A DNA stretch of 19,625 nucleotides from contig PITI01000138.1 in the NCBI GenBank assembly GCA_004325065.1, positions 1-19,625 of the forward strand, written 5' to 3'. The translations under genes were made by a program, and so were the position numbers. This DNA is from Hamiltosporidium magnivora (Eukaryota > Microsporidia > Dubosqiidae). Of this stretch, positions 8,860 through 19,480 are shown one piece after another (within the stretch, counting starts at the first letter, position 1; each line of letters starts with the position of its first letter). Below the pieces are notes generated by a model, which worked only from the letters and a program-made list of their open reading frames with translations, was not told where the DNA came from and searched no databases.

Positions 8860-10269
8860 AAAAGAATGAAATATTATAAATCGGAAGGAACTCGATATAA
8901 AAATGAAATAAAACTGTAGAGAGAAAACGTGAAATATTCAGATATGAATCTTGTATTTTTTTTCTCGCACAAAAAAGATCCATCAATCATATGTGTAAAC
9001 GGAATATAAAACAGAAAAGAACATTTTTTCGGCTTCTTCTCGCCGAATAAAACGGCAAAATTTTTCAGTATAAGTAACTGCCTGCTAGTAAAAACATAAA
9101 AAATTCTTGTTCAAGCTATTTCTAGAGAAAATCGGCTTAATACATTATGAAATATATTCATTTCGTAATAGCCGAGTAGTAGAATCGAGCCTGGATTTTT
9201 TTTGTAGTGGTTAAAATGTTGTTCAATTTGTGAAAGAGGTAGACAAAACTCTAAGAAAAAAAACTGAAATTTGATTGTGGCACAATTTTCGATCTGTTAC
9301 AAAATACCACATGCAATGAGGTAAATAGAAATAAGTCTAGAAGAGGATGAAAACCAATCTGGAATTACCCCATTTCTCATTGAACTATTTACGTACCGAT
9401 GCTACTCAATATAAATTCAAGTAAATTAAATATTTGAGCCAAAAAAAAAAAATCAAAGAGAAGTAAATTAAAAAAGTGGGAGACAGAACTAGAACGCATC
9501 CAAACAAAAATTGAAAATAAAATTCCGAACTTCATTTTTTGGAATATTGGTTAATACGCCAATTCTTATGTACTTGGAGTAAATACGGGCCATATATAAA
9601 ATAAAAACAGCAAATGTATCCTTCTACAAACCAATAAATGTAGAGCAACAATGATCGGCTGAGAGGAAAAAATTGGCAAGAAAAAGATCCATTTTATATT
9701 TTCTAAAGAACTTGTTGCGAGCCCGTAAACACTAGAAACTTACACTATGTAACAAAGATCCTTAAAAAATCATAAGAGAGTGTAACAATAAATACCATAA
9801 ATTATCTTTATGTTTCTTTAATAAAGAAGTTACCAATGCTTGGCTATGTTTTAAACTATAAAATACGAAGAATAAGAAGGATATGAAAGATATGAAAGAT
9901 AAAAATTTTCCCGAGAAGAAATGATATGTTTGAAGTATTTGATTTCATTGACGTTATCTAGGCGTGTAAAATCAAAGCATGTGACTAATTTTTCTAAAGT
10001 TTAGGTTTTTGGCTATCTGTGAAACAATCATAATGACATAATCCCATAACAAAGGTCCCTGGTAAAATTTTCACGATACTTCCTGGTCACGTTACTTTAT
10101 GGGTTCAAAAATATCATAAATGGGCTTTCTAGAATGATTTCACTTAGTTATTATGCTTTTTAAGTTTCTGATCTAAAAAGTAGAATATCTTCAGTGATAT
10201 TGATTTTATTGTGTCGATATATCTAAGAATTAAATTCTATTGCCGGCAAGTGCTTAAAAGATCTTAATT

Positions 10270-10860
10270 ATCTGATATTTGAAAATTTTCAAAAAAAATC
10301 TTGGCTTTAGATCGATTACATATTTGTCTAAGTTTAACAAGCCAAAGACTAAATTCATTCCACGTTTACGCTTTCAATTGAAATCAAAGATTTTGCATAA
10401 AATCAGTAAGAACCAGGAAGATTTAAACGAACAAAAGAACCTTTTAATCGGCTTCTGGGCTGAACAAAAAAAATCTACATAAAACACGTATATTGAAGTT
10501 CAAAAATTAAAATCATGTCGAAAATACAAGTTTAAACCAGTAAATTCGAACTCTCATTTCATTGATTGAGTCCAAATTTTTAAGGAGCAATACAAAAATG
10601 AAGATCATAAATCTCTAACTTCTGAAAAATCTTGAACAAAAAGTTTGAGAAAGATCTAATTTTAGATGATATGTTGGAACCGTTAATATTTGTGCTTAGT
10701 ATGGACAATTTGAGGCCGTAACACAATGAGAAATGCACAAATGCTAGAATACATAATGATGCAGTTTCTCACAAGCCAATAAATTCTTGTGATTGATGAT
10801 CTTAAGCTCATTATAATTGCAAGCTCAGCCTTGAAATCTATGACAGGTGAGTTAAAAGAA
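10270..10860 (+). pseudogene. LINE reverse transcriptase core, frameshifted remnant
   Basis: FRSITYLSKFNKPKTKF (from 10306) resembles the FRPIT..SN.YK block near the start of non-LTR reverse transcriptases. YIEVQK (about 10489) may be what is left of motif A (normally ID..KAFD). KKFEKDLILDDMLEPLIFVL (10638-10697) corresponds to motif B (normally LQGD.LSPLLF), with the key G changed. IDDLKL (10792-10809) is motif C, the metal-binding aspartate pair, in a different frame. The B-to-C spacing is normal for the family. Catalysis would be impossible from this copy. Confidence 0.75.
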
Positions 10861-11699
10861 ATTTAAATTATTTTTGTAGAAATAGAGAATATTGCAGGCA
10901 TAAATGATAGGCTTGTAATTACTGTTACCCATCCAGTAATTTTTCTGTTTTTAAATATAATAGAATAATAGCTGCATAAGAGGGTAGTCCGATACTTAGC
11001 TCATTTGAATTACTACAAAGCGGACTAATTTCGTAATTTGACAAATATAGCACTAAATAAATTTAAAATTTAATTTCCGATATAAATTATCCGCTAAACG
11101 TAATATATAATCCTATACGGAGTTCTAAAATCATAACAAGCAGATTTCTATGAGTCAGATAATGTGATAATGCTGTGTTAGTATAAAAAGAAGTAAAACC
11201 CCAGACTAGCTTTTATTTTGCGCTTATAACTTCACAGATAATAATCCTAAAGGTCTTAATAGTGTTGTATCTCGAAAATAAACCATATGTTTTCGTAAGT
11301 CTTGGATTTTTTTGAAAAAACTGAAGATTTCTAAACCATAATTACAAAATGCTTAAACTTGAATATGCATCTAATCATTTTTGCATAAAAAAAAACTTTT
11401 TGAATCTTAAATGCTGGCATCAAGAAGGCGCCAAAATTAAACTTTAAGAGATCGAACTTTTAAAATTATATAAAGAAATGAAAGACCGAAACTTCATTTC
11501 AAGTTATATAATGCAAGAAAAATTGAGCTTTTAAGTTACTCATTCTTTAAAAATGGCATAAGAAATAGAGTATAGAAAGAATATATGGAAAAAAGGTTCT
11601 AGCATGTCTAAGGTTTAACTGTATTTTAGGTACGCGAGGGTTTGTGTTGACACTGAAATATGTTTTGTTTACTCGGAGATTATTCCATGACTTGGTATA

Positions 11700-12110
11700 T
11701 AAAGAAATAATCGACTTTTAATACATCAGGCGGCATAAACAAGCATTTTAAGATCTAAAAACACTTCTAAACGGTTCAAATTTAAATCTTACAACAAATT
11801 AAGAGTCACACAGTTTAAGAATTTCGGGAAAATCTGTATTTTAAAATATAAGGAAACGCCAGAATAAAAACCGAATTCAAGATTAGGAATAATAGATTTT
11901 ATATAGTTGCTAAAGACTAGATAATAAATATTAAAGCCTTCATTCTAATAGAAACATAACTTAAGATAAATTTTAAAAAGGTGAAACTAGAAAAATTAGA
12001 AAATATGACTTATTTGCTAATGAATTGCATCTTATTAATAAGGAAACCCCGGTGATAATTACTTGTGTGATAAACCTGCAAGAAGCATTGTGAAAAATCG
12101 CAACATTATG
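11700..12110 (+). pseudogene. LINE C-terminal endonuclease remnant
   Basis: This is the counterpart of 22-500 on the minus strand. It holds YIRRHKQAF (11722), RIKTEFKIRNNR (11861), then FY where the 22-780 copy keeps the catalytic PD. EKL (11990) and YDLFANELHLI (12004) lie in frames one base apart at an A run. A tail, ETPVIITCVINLQ, parallels the other copy's end. The lost PD and the frameshift show the nuclease is dead. Confidence 0.75.
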
Positions 12111-12180
12111 TATCATATAAGACTGCTAATCACTATGAAGGACATACATTTTATTCATTCGGCAGTACTCAAGAAGATAT

Positions 12181-12426
12181 ATGAAAAAATTTCATGGATG
12201 GCCGAAAAGACTTAAATTAAAAAATACCAAAAGATTTGGCAGAGATCAATGTGTTATTGCAAATAACAGACATTATCGAGCAACCAATAGCTTCTTTGGG
12301 CCAACAAATGACCAAGATGATTGTTTTAAACACGCAAATATGAAAAATACGATACCTCATATCTTAGATAGGGAAACTATACATGAAGTCTTGGTAGAAA
12401 ATATAAAAACAGAGTCTGATCTATAA
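12181..12426 (+). CDS. Doubtful 81-aa ORF at the LINE 3' edge
   Basis: It has an ATG start and a TAA stop. The peptide is basic at the N-terminus (MKKFHGWPKRLKLKNTKR) and mixed polar afterwards, without a recognisable domain. It begins within about 80 bases of the last LINE block, so it may be part of the element's tail or flanking debris. Its length is not far above chance in this region. No C box precedes it. Confidence 0.2.
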   Translation: MKKFHGWPKRLKLKNTKRFGRDQCVIANNRHYRATNSFFGPTNDQDDCFKHANMKNTIPHILDRETIHEVLVENIKTESDL

Positions 12427-12429
12427 AAG

Positions 12430-14211
12430 AAAAGTTTGGTTGATAAAGAGATAGAGAAAATTCTCCGAAGAGTTAAATCATTTATCAAAGAATTTTTAAT
12501 TGTATAAAATTTACGGTGAATGCAAAATACTAATTTTTTTTAATTGAAAAAAATCAAGCTAATAAATGCATATATACTTTTCAAACTTTATTATTTATTA
12601 CTAGAGCATTAGAATAGTCAATTAGTGTTCTAATGAATAATGTTTGAAACTTTTGAAAACTTGTTTACAAAACCCAGCTTTTGATAGATATATTGTAATG
12701 CATTGTTATTGAAGACTATAGCTTTATACTGAAAAGAAAATTTATTAAGTAACTTAGCTAGAGTTTTGTCTATAAAGATATATTGTTCGAAATTAGAAAA
12801 TAAACACCTCCTATTTTCTCTGTTTAGCGAGGCTAAAAAAACCTGATTTACCAAAAAAAGACCGTTCAAGGTGTAATTGAATACTCGATTAGTTGCTTAT
12901 TTATATTTGAAACTTTCAGTATAAACATTTTAATGTCCCAAAATGATATAATATAACTAATTTTTAATTTAATTTGAATTATCGACAAGTATTTTTCAGC
13001 TATTTAACCGTAAAAACATATTTTGGTTATCTTTAGCATACAAGTTCCTTTTGACGCAAAAAATACTAATAATTGACTTTTTTTAATTTATTTCAAGAAA
13101 GTAAAACTCATACACTAAATTACTCGTTATGGCTGTTAAGAATAAAAGTTAAATTAAGTATCTTTTTTAAACAAACAATTAAAGGATGTAAGTTTAGAAA
13201 TAAATGTAATTTGAAATCGAAAATAATAGATAAATATATTTTGAATACAGAAAAAGCGTTTATCAGTTGTGACATTCAAAAATATTTCATATATTAGCAA
13301 GAATTTGGTAATATAATTAATCTATAATCATCAAATGAGCTTTCATAAAATGCTTCGAAAATAATATATTATCTTCTTAGTAATCTTATTCTAAGTTTTT
13401 ATTGCAAAATAATTCATTTTTTAACCGTTATTTGTAACTAAAATACATTAATACAACTTTTAAAATGTACAAAAGAAACACTAAGATTTGCAAACTGATA
13501 AATTTATACAATTGAGGTATATAATTTCGTCCAATAACGTTTCGAAAATAAATTCAAATATTTATAATCAATTAAATTTTAATTCAATAATCTGTAAACA
13601 ATACAAGTTACAATCTACCAAATTTTTGTATCGATGCTTGTTCCCCGAATCATATGTTATGTACTTGAAAACCTTGAGACAGAATCGTAAGAATTTTTCT
13701 ACAACGATCACACGCAATCATACTACAGTCATATACTTAACTGTAGTATTTATAATATCTTTAAATTTCTATATATATTTAGAAAATAATTATTATAAAG
13801 ATAAATGCCGACAATAAATATACTGGCATACAAAATACTATATGAGAATAGATATACAAAAATATGTTTAATATAAGAATATAATATTTTTAATATGGTA
13901 TAAGAAGCAAAAAAAACAAAATATTTGAAATTCGTTACTTTTGTTGTTAATGCAATAAACTAAAAACCGGTATCTCAATATAAAATGTATTATATGTAGA
14001 ATACTTATCGTTTAAAAATATTATATTAAAAGTGAAAAACAGCTATGCCGAAAATAAAGATATAAGCAGATATAAAGGTTTAGTATACGTTCAAATTGAA
14101 ATTTTACCATTAAAATATGTAATATAAACCGATATTTTTAAAACTAATTATATTTTAAGAAAAAATTATAATTTCAAGTTTGACAAATTTAAGAAAAAAA
14201 TATTACATAAT
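12430..14211. other. Long AT-rich spacer, no convincing gene
   Basis: Three medium frames occur: 12630-12869 minus, 13073-13297 plus and 13488-13817 plus. They begin at TTG rather than ATG and carry no recognised domain. The last contains the small ORF listed at 13659. No RNA gene was recognised. Confidence 0.5.
13659..13817 (+). CDS. Doubtful 52-aa ORF with one membrane segment
   Basis: This is the ATG-initiated part of a longer TTG-opened frame. Residues about 24-41 (VIYLTVVFIISLNFYIYL) form one hydrophobic segment, followed by a short charged tail. CCCC lies about 13 bases upstream of the ATG, further than in the family genes. It could be a small single-pass membrane protein, but AT-rich DNA often encodes such segments by chance. 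Confidence 0.15.
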   Translation: MYLKTLRQNRKNFSTTITRNHTTVIYLTVVFIISLNFYIYLENNYYKDKCRQ

Positions 14212-14327
14212 AATTTACGCTATTTGATTTTTTTAAAAAAATCATTAACTATATTTGGTTTTTTTTAAAAAAATTTACTCTGTATGTTTAATTTGTTAGA
14301 TTTAAATACCGAAAGAAAAATAATCCC
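14212..14327 (+). promoter_or_regulatory. Upstream block and CCC start box of family copy 4
   Basis: AATTTACGCTATTTGATTTT begins at 14212, followed by two T-run/A-run palindromes (about 14228-14242 and 14260-14273), then TACCGAAAG near 14308. CCC at 14325-14327 touches the ATG. The order closely follows the upstream region of the intact gene at 4187-5839, implying that promoter and gene were duplicated together. Confidence 0.5.
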
Positions 14328-15817
14328 ATGTATTTTACAAAGTGCATTTCTAATGATAATTTTATTTTGATGACTTTTTTGTTTATATTATGTAGCAACG
14401 CTTCAATTTTGATAGAAGAAAACGTAAAAAATTCGGAAATAAAAACGATTCCAGAAACCCAGGAATCCAAACATGATACTATAAAACCCGGTAAATTGGA
14501 CGATTCAAGTGATTCTGTTTCAGTAAGGAAGTCATTTTGGACCAAAATGCTTCAACATCTGGAATAACCGAGACATATTTGAATATAAATATAAGTAAGA
14601 ACCAACAAAGAAGAAATTCAACAAATTTTTTTCGATTAAGAAAACTGCCCAATATGAATTTTTCGTTATATAACGGTAAAGAAGAGCAAGATACTGAAAC
14701 GGAACCAATGCAAACAATCAAAATCCCGGGTATGCATTTTCAAGAAGGTAATTTCTCTTCACTTCCAGACTCTATTTCTCCACCTTCTATAGATATTCCT
14801 AAGTGCTCAATGGAAGAAGTTGCAAATAATATTATTAATTATTCTGAAAAATCTAAACTACCCGAGATATTTTTTCTATTAGAAGATGGATATTTGATTA
14901 AGAATCATATCTCAGCCTTAGGAACTAAGAAATATTTTTTAATATTAAAAAATCTGATAAAAATAGAAAATAAAATTTTAGAGTTAAATGCAGAAAAAAA
15001 CAAGATTTTGAAGCTATTTTCAAAAAAATATAGAGAATTTTGATCTTTCGGCTCCACAAGGTAGTATACTTTTGCAGCTTCCTGTATTTATTGCAATAAA
15101 GAAAGCTATAGAAGAAAGAAAAAATTTAGCTAAATCCGATATAAAAAATTATGTGACAGTTTTTTTTGGTTTACAGGGAATTGAAAGTTATATAAAATAT
15201 ACAGATAAAGAAGTTAAAAAAATTTTAAATGCACCTAAAGCTACAGATTCTTGTAGTATTAATCGCAAACTTCAATTAAGCTTGGTTTTATATACTAATA
15301 TATCATTAGAATCATCACTAGTATATTTTCGGAACCATCTGATGTCTTGCCAAAATATTTAGAATTATTTTCTGATGCAAAAACTTTGATAGGGGAAAAA
15401 TCGGAAAGCGTTTCATCTGGCGCCATAAATAATATATCTGATAAAATCAGCCCAGTTTTATTAGCTGTAATGTTTTACTTTGATGAAGAGGAAATAACGG
15501 AGATTTATACGTTATATGGGTCATTTAACACTAGTTCCAGTAGTGATTCAAAATTCCTTAATAAAAAGGAACAAGAAAAAACCATTTTTAGCAACCATCT
15601 TATATTTAAAATAATTAAGTATTACTTTGATATTTTCGATACTTTATATATGAAAAAGCCATTTAAATTTTCTTCTTTTGCTTCTAACCAAACCAAATAC
15701 GAAAGTTTAAAAAAAAGATTTGATCGGCTTTCTAAAGATGAAGCTTATTTTAAAAAAGAACATACTGATAGTTTAATTTTTCTTCTTGAGAAGACACATG
15801 CTCTTTACATGTATTAG
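14328..15817 (+). pseudogene. Secreted-family copy 4, three frameshifts, otherwise near full length
   Basis: Segment 1 (14328-14567) holds the leader MYFTKCIS..., a hydrophobic stretch ending FILCSNAS, and a polar linker. Segment 2 (open from about 14513 to 15043) holds more linker and the start of the C-terminal domain (LPEIFFLLEDG, then KKYFLILKNLIKIENKI). Segment 3 (about 15020-15362) holds NFDLSAPQGSILLQLP and YVTVFFGLQGIES. Segment 4 (about 15316-15817) holds LPKYLELFSDA, YFDEEEITEIYTLY and the C-terminal helix-like end, closing with TAG. The frame alternates 0, 2, 0, 2. The second change sits at an A run (about 15021-15027) and the third near a T run (about 15324-15327). All family blocks are present and well kept, so the breaks are recent or are base-calling errors. 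Function is unknown. Confidence 0.85.
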
Positions 15818-16945
15818 CGCTAACGTCGAATATTTGTTTGAAAAAAGTTTTTAAATAAATATTGCAAAGCAATATAAGTGAATTTTTCATAGTTTGGCTT
15901 TAAAATAAATTATTTATTCTTTTTATCTCTTTTTATTACAATATGTACCAACGCGATGCTTTTTCTTTGACAAAATATTTTCCCGAATTTAAATTTTTAC
16001 TGATAATTCGATAGGTTCCTGTATTAAGAATTTTTTTTATTATTTGATCACATCTTTATATAAATTAGTACATTTATTCTATATAGTAAATTAAAAAAAA
16101 TTACAATTTCATTCTGGTCGGCAAAACTAGTGATTTTCAACTAATATGTTATCAAATAATAGATTAGACGTGCCAGTATTCTACAAAAACGTTTTGTTTT
16201 TTTTCTGATTGCGATTACAACAGATATAATTTTTATTCTTATTTTTTTCGTAATAAAATATTCAGACAAATTTTATTCAAAAAAAATTTATACAGAAATA
16301 TTTTTCTATTTGATTTGTTAATTAATCATAAATCTTTTCAATAGTTTTATATGCAATATTCTAAGAATACAAGATACAACAATGCACTTCAAAATTTCAA
16401 TATTTTTTAGTCTATTTTTATTTAAAAACCAAGTCAAAATTTTTATAAGTTTTTGAATTTATAAATCATATATTTAAAAAAAGTGTTCAAGATTAATCTA
16501 AGGACACTGACCTGAAATTCTAATATTTTACAAAAATCACAATTGTAGATTAGATGTCTAATTTAAAAAACCTGGTTGGTAATTAAGCCTAAACAATAAC
16601 TTATTTCGTTGAGAATAGCTCTCTTAGAGTAAGTTTATACAAAGAGATAAATATATTTTCAAATGTTGGATAATAAATTTTTTATTGTGATTCAATGTAG
16701 TTATAAACCCAGGAAATGTAAATTTGCAAATATAAGACATATACAAATAAAATAATTGGTGTAACTAATGACTTTGTAAGAAAATATTAAAATATTGAAT
16801 ATCGCTGATAATATATTGAAACACTTTTTTTATAAAAATATTTTGTACTAAAGAAAATTAATATATTTTGAAAAAATTTGAAATAAATCAAAAAGTGAAA
16901 CACTGTTTCATATTTTAAATAAAATTCGGTTTATGTTAGTAAACA
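15818..16945. other. AT-rich spacer upstream of the Tubby gene
   Basis: No open frame of note, no RNA gene and no family block were seen. No C box precedes the Tubby ATG; its start context is an ordinary A-rich AAACAATGG. The gene's promoter cannot be located by eye. Confidence 0.5.
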
Positions 16946-17719
16946 ATGGCAGATGATAGTTCGTTTATGTCTCCGGATTTTGGTTTATCAGAAAGAAACT
17001 TCGAGGAATTAAATGAAAGATTGACACCTGCAACAGAGAATGAAGTGTATCTTTCACATAAAAATATTGTGAAAAATCATCCCAAAATGGATGTGATTGT
17101 TAAAGGTCAAGTAGTAAGAGAAAAAAAATATTTTCGGAATCGCTATTTCTATGAATACGAAAATGGTAATAATACTAGAAATAGACTTTTAAAAGCCGAG
17201 AAAACATTTTTTGGCTTTAATATTTACAGTTATTCGGGAAATACAACCAAACTTTGCGCCAAATTATCTTCAAATTTTACTGGAACAACATATCATTTAT
17301 ATGAATTAGAGAAGAGTGTTCCGGAAACCATGATCGTGAAGTATAATATGTGTTTATTTGGACCGAAAGGACCCAGATCATTTTGTGTAGCATTCGGAGG
17401 AATCGATAATTTCGAGAATAAAAGCATAAGTGAGAGATGGAGAGAAAGAGATTTATCTTCAATAATATTTATTTGCAACAAAAAACCGGTTTTTAATGCA
17501 GAAACAAATTCATATGTTTTAAATTTTAATGGAAGAGTTACAATGCCTTCTGTAAAAAATTTTCAGTTGATTCACCCACAAGAACCATCGTATATTACGC
17601 TCACATTTGGAAAAATACTTTCTAATGTATTCGTACTGGATTATCAATATCCATGGAATGCAATAGAAGCTTTTAGTATTGCAATAACGGCTTTAGACTT
17701 TAAAATTGGGTGTGAATAA
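16946..17719 (+). CDS. Tubby-like C-terminal domain protein (257 aa)
   Basis: This is a Tubby-superfamily protein made almost only of the Tubby domain, a beta-barrel around a central helix that in animals binds phosphatidylinositol phosphates and tethers cargo or transcription regulators to the membrane. Residues 1-45 are a short polar extension. The domain runs from about 48 to the end. Diagnostic blocks are KLSSNFTGTTYHLYE (106-120), FGPKGPR (138-144), NFNGRVTMPSVKNFQLIH (193-210) and the terminal AFSIAITALDFKIGCE (242-257), which parallel the two Tubby signatures closely. There is no signal peptide or membrane helix. Lys106 matches the first phosphoinositide-binding residue of mouse Tubby, but the second, an Arg, is Ser108 here. 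The gene is intact, without a visible intron, and better kept than anything around it. That implies it is under selection and unrelated to the neighbouring family. Confidence 0.95.
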   Translation: MADDSSFMSPDFGLSERNFEELNERLTPATENEVYLSHKNIVKNHPKMDVIVKGQVVREKKYFRNRYFYEYENGNNTRNRLLKAEKTFFGFNIYSYSGNTTKLCAKLSSNFTGTTYHLYELEKSVPETMIVKYNMCLFGPKGPRSFCVAFGGIDNFENKSISERWRERDLSSIIFICNKKPVFNAETNSYVLNFNGRVTMPSVKNFQLIHPQEPSYITLTFGKILSNVFVLDYQYPWNAIEAFSIAITALDFKIGCE

Positions 17720-18539
17720 GCCATAAAGTCAATAAAATGTGATAATTTCTTAAAATTTTATATTAATTAAATTTATTATATTAAATTTGAAGATTGATCA
17801 GGTATATTATCATTGATTCTTTTTAACATAGAAAGGACAAAAAAATATTTAAAACTTACGTATATTTATATTTGTAGTGAAAATTGGGTAACTTACCTCC
17901 TAGGCGTATCATTCTATAAATTTCAAATAATAAAAGTATTAATTTGGTCTGAAGTATTTTACGAAATAAATACCAATCATTCACTTCATAATATGTTTTT
18001 GGATCGCAGAATATATCTTAATTATATAAAAAACAAAAAAATATGAATTTAGAAATTTCGTAATTATTCTGATTTGGTTATTATAAAAATAGAAAAGTTG
18101 ATTTTTCTTGTTTAAAGGTTACTTTAAATGTTTTATTGTCTTCTTACTTTGATTTTTCTGCATTCAATGCTAATTATACCTTTAGAATTAGTTCGCTTCA
18201 AATCTTAATTCTAACTTTTGCCAGATTGTATCATCCAGAATCAAATCTTACACTTTGTGCTTTCATATAAAACTAATTATGAGCACGTAAGTAATTTAAA
18301 AAATAATATAATCTGAAAATATATCTTGGCCACCTGTATGTTTCTGGCAACGCTTTATCCAACACATATTGTAATTTTGTCTTGAAGCGAATTGATTCTG
18401 TTATCAAAACAAACAGACATTTTATAAATATACATCACTCTATCGTCGTAATCATAGCTTTTTGCGTTAATTTGTAAAATAAACCTCTAAAATTATCAAA
18501 TAAAGAATCATTTGGGTAGTTTATTCGCAAATAAGGCAC
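17720..18539. other. AT-rich spacer, no convincing gene
   Basis: A 77-codon plus-strand frame at 17813-18046 opens with TTG, is rich in I, Y and K, and has no recognised domain, so it is probably chance. Nothing else was recognised. Confidence 0.5.
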
Positions 18540-19480
18540 CTTCCCTTCAAAAATCGTATTTCTTTAGTATCTTATTAAAAATTATAAACAAAAATTTCAG
18601 CGTTAAATGGTGTTTTTCGGAGTATATTGACAATTTTTCTAGTTATAAGATATGTGTCTTTTCAATATTTTTAGCTTTAAAAACTGTTAGATCTTCAATT
18701 TTATCTATATTTTTACATTCTATTGATAAAGCCCTATTGAAATTAGATACCTATTTATTTCGTAAAAAAATTATTTGTTTAGGAAATAGTAGCGTAATCA
18801 CGGAACCATTCCTATTTTCGGCTAGTAAGTCAATTAAATGCGTTTTTTTACACATATTAGACGAATGCTTTATGGGAAACCCCGATTAATTTAATTTTAA
18901 TTTATCGAGAAAGTCATCTATTACATTTATATCCTGCCTATAACACAGTAAGGATCCACCGAATGCAATAACTTTCATTTTAAATACATACGACACACCG
19001 GTACATAACATAAATGCTTATTATTCCACATTTGAATTACAAAAATTGTATAGTTTTATGTTAAAATATTTATCACCTTAAATTATTTTCAATTTCTCAT
19101 AATGAGCACTGTTTCTATCATATTCTACTTGAACAAAATGTGTGTATCCATGCAATATGAGTTTCTTTATCATTATCGGGGGTTTAAGCGTTGTAATTTC
19201 TATTTATACTAGACATTCAGTTTGTCTAAACAAAATTTCTTTTACATTCGTAAAAAAATCGGAGAAATAATCTTAAAACCCTTTGATCTGAGCTATAGTT
19301 TCTTGAAATTTTCAATAAAAATTGCATCTTTGCACCGAGTCTATTCGTGGTATATTTTTTAGTCTTTCATTTCGAATTATTTGCCGCTCTTAAGCAATTT
19401 CTCAATAAAATTTAGAATATTTTTTAATTATCATATTTTTCTTCTTCTACTTCATTTACTTCCAATTTTTCAGAGTTTCA
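18540..19480 (-). pseudogene. Degraded coding-like region, possibly reverse-transcriptase derived
   Basis: A single minus-strand frame keeps coding-like peptide runs between stops, for example HGYTHFVQVEYDRNSAHYEK near 19160-19100 and AFMLC...VIDDFLDKLKL near 19015-18900. The order is Y-D-x-x-x-A-H (like RT motif A), FMLC (like FVLC after motif B) and VIDD (like motif C). The FMLC-to-VIDD spacing of about 31 residues is close to that in the LINE at 10689-10792. The blocks are short and the match after VIDD is poor. The opposite strand has a 125-codon frame (18512-18889) opening with TTG, rich in F, S, L and I and without a domain; it may be only a shadow. Origin unsettled. Confidence 0.3.

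Larger units (their letters stand above)
8860..12160 (+). mobile_element. Heavily decayed LINE (non-LTR) retrotransposon, reverse transcriptase plus endonuclease remnants
   Basis: No long open frame survives, but plus-strand motifs occur in the right order. A possible KGP block is near 10060, with FRSITYLS at 10306 and KKFEKDLILDDMLEPLIFVL at 10638. IDDLKL is at 10792, YGVLK at 11116 and YIRRHKQAF at 11722. RIKTEFKIRNNR is at 11861 and YDLFANELHLI at 12004. The last three blocks match the minus-strand LINE 3' end at 22-780 closely: RIKT..KIRNNR is 10 of 12 identical and YDL.ANEL.LI 9 of 11. Reading frame changes between nearly every block and stops are common, so the copy is old and inactive. 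The region is visibly less AT-extreme and more purine-rich than its flanks. The 5' boundary at about 8860 is set only by composition, and 8860-10040 has no block I can assign. Confidence 0.8.

Noticed and set aside
9880..9902. Short direct repeat ATATGAAAG x2
   Set aside because: Two 9-base units in purine-rich DNA; too short to mean anything.
12630..12869. Minus-strand 79-codon frame that reads a little like a transposase fragment
   Set aside because: It opens with TTG, no catalytic motif can be placed, and its length is within chance for this composition.
13073..13297. 74-codon plus-strand frame
   Set aside because: TTG opening, no domain, no C box; chance frame.
17277..17481. Minus-strand ORFs of 61 and 62 codons inside the Tubby gene
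   Set aside because: Antisense of a well-supported conserved domain.
17813..18046. 77-codon plus-strand frame downstream of the Tubby gene
   Set aside because: TTG opening, low-complexity I/Y/K composition, no recognisable domain.
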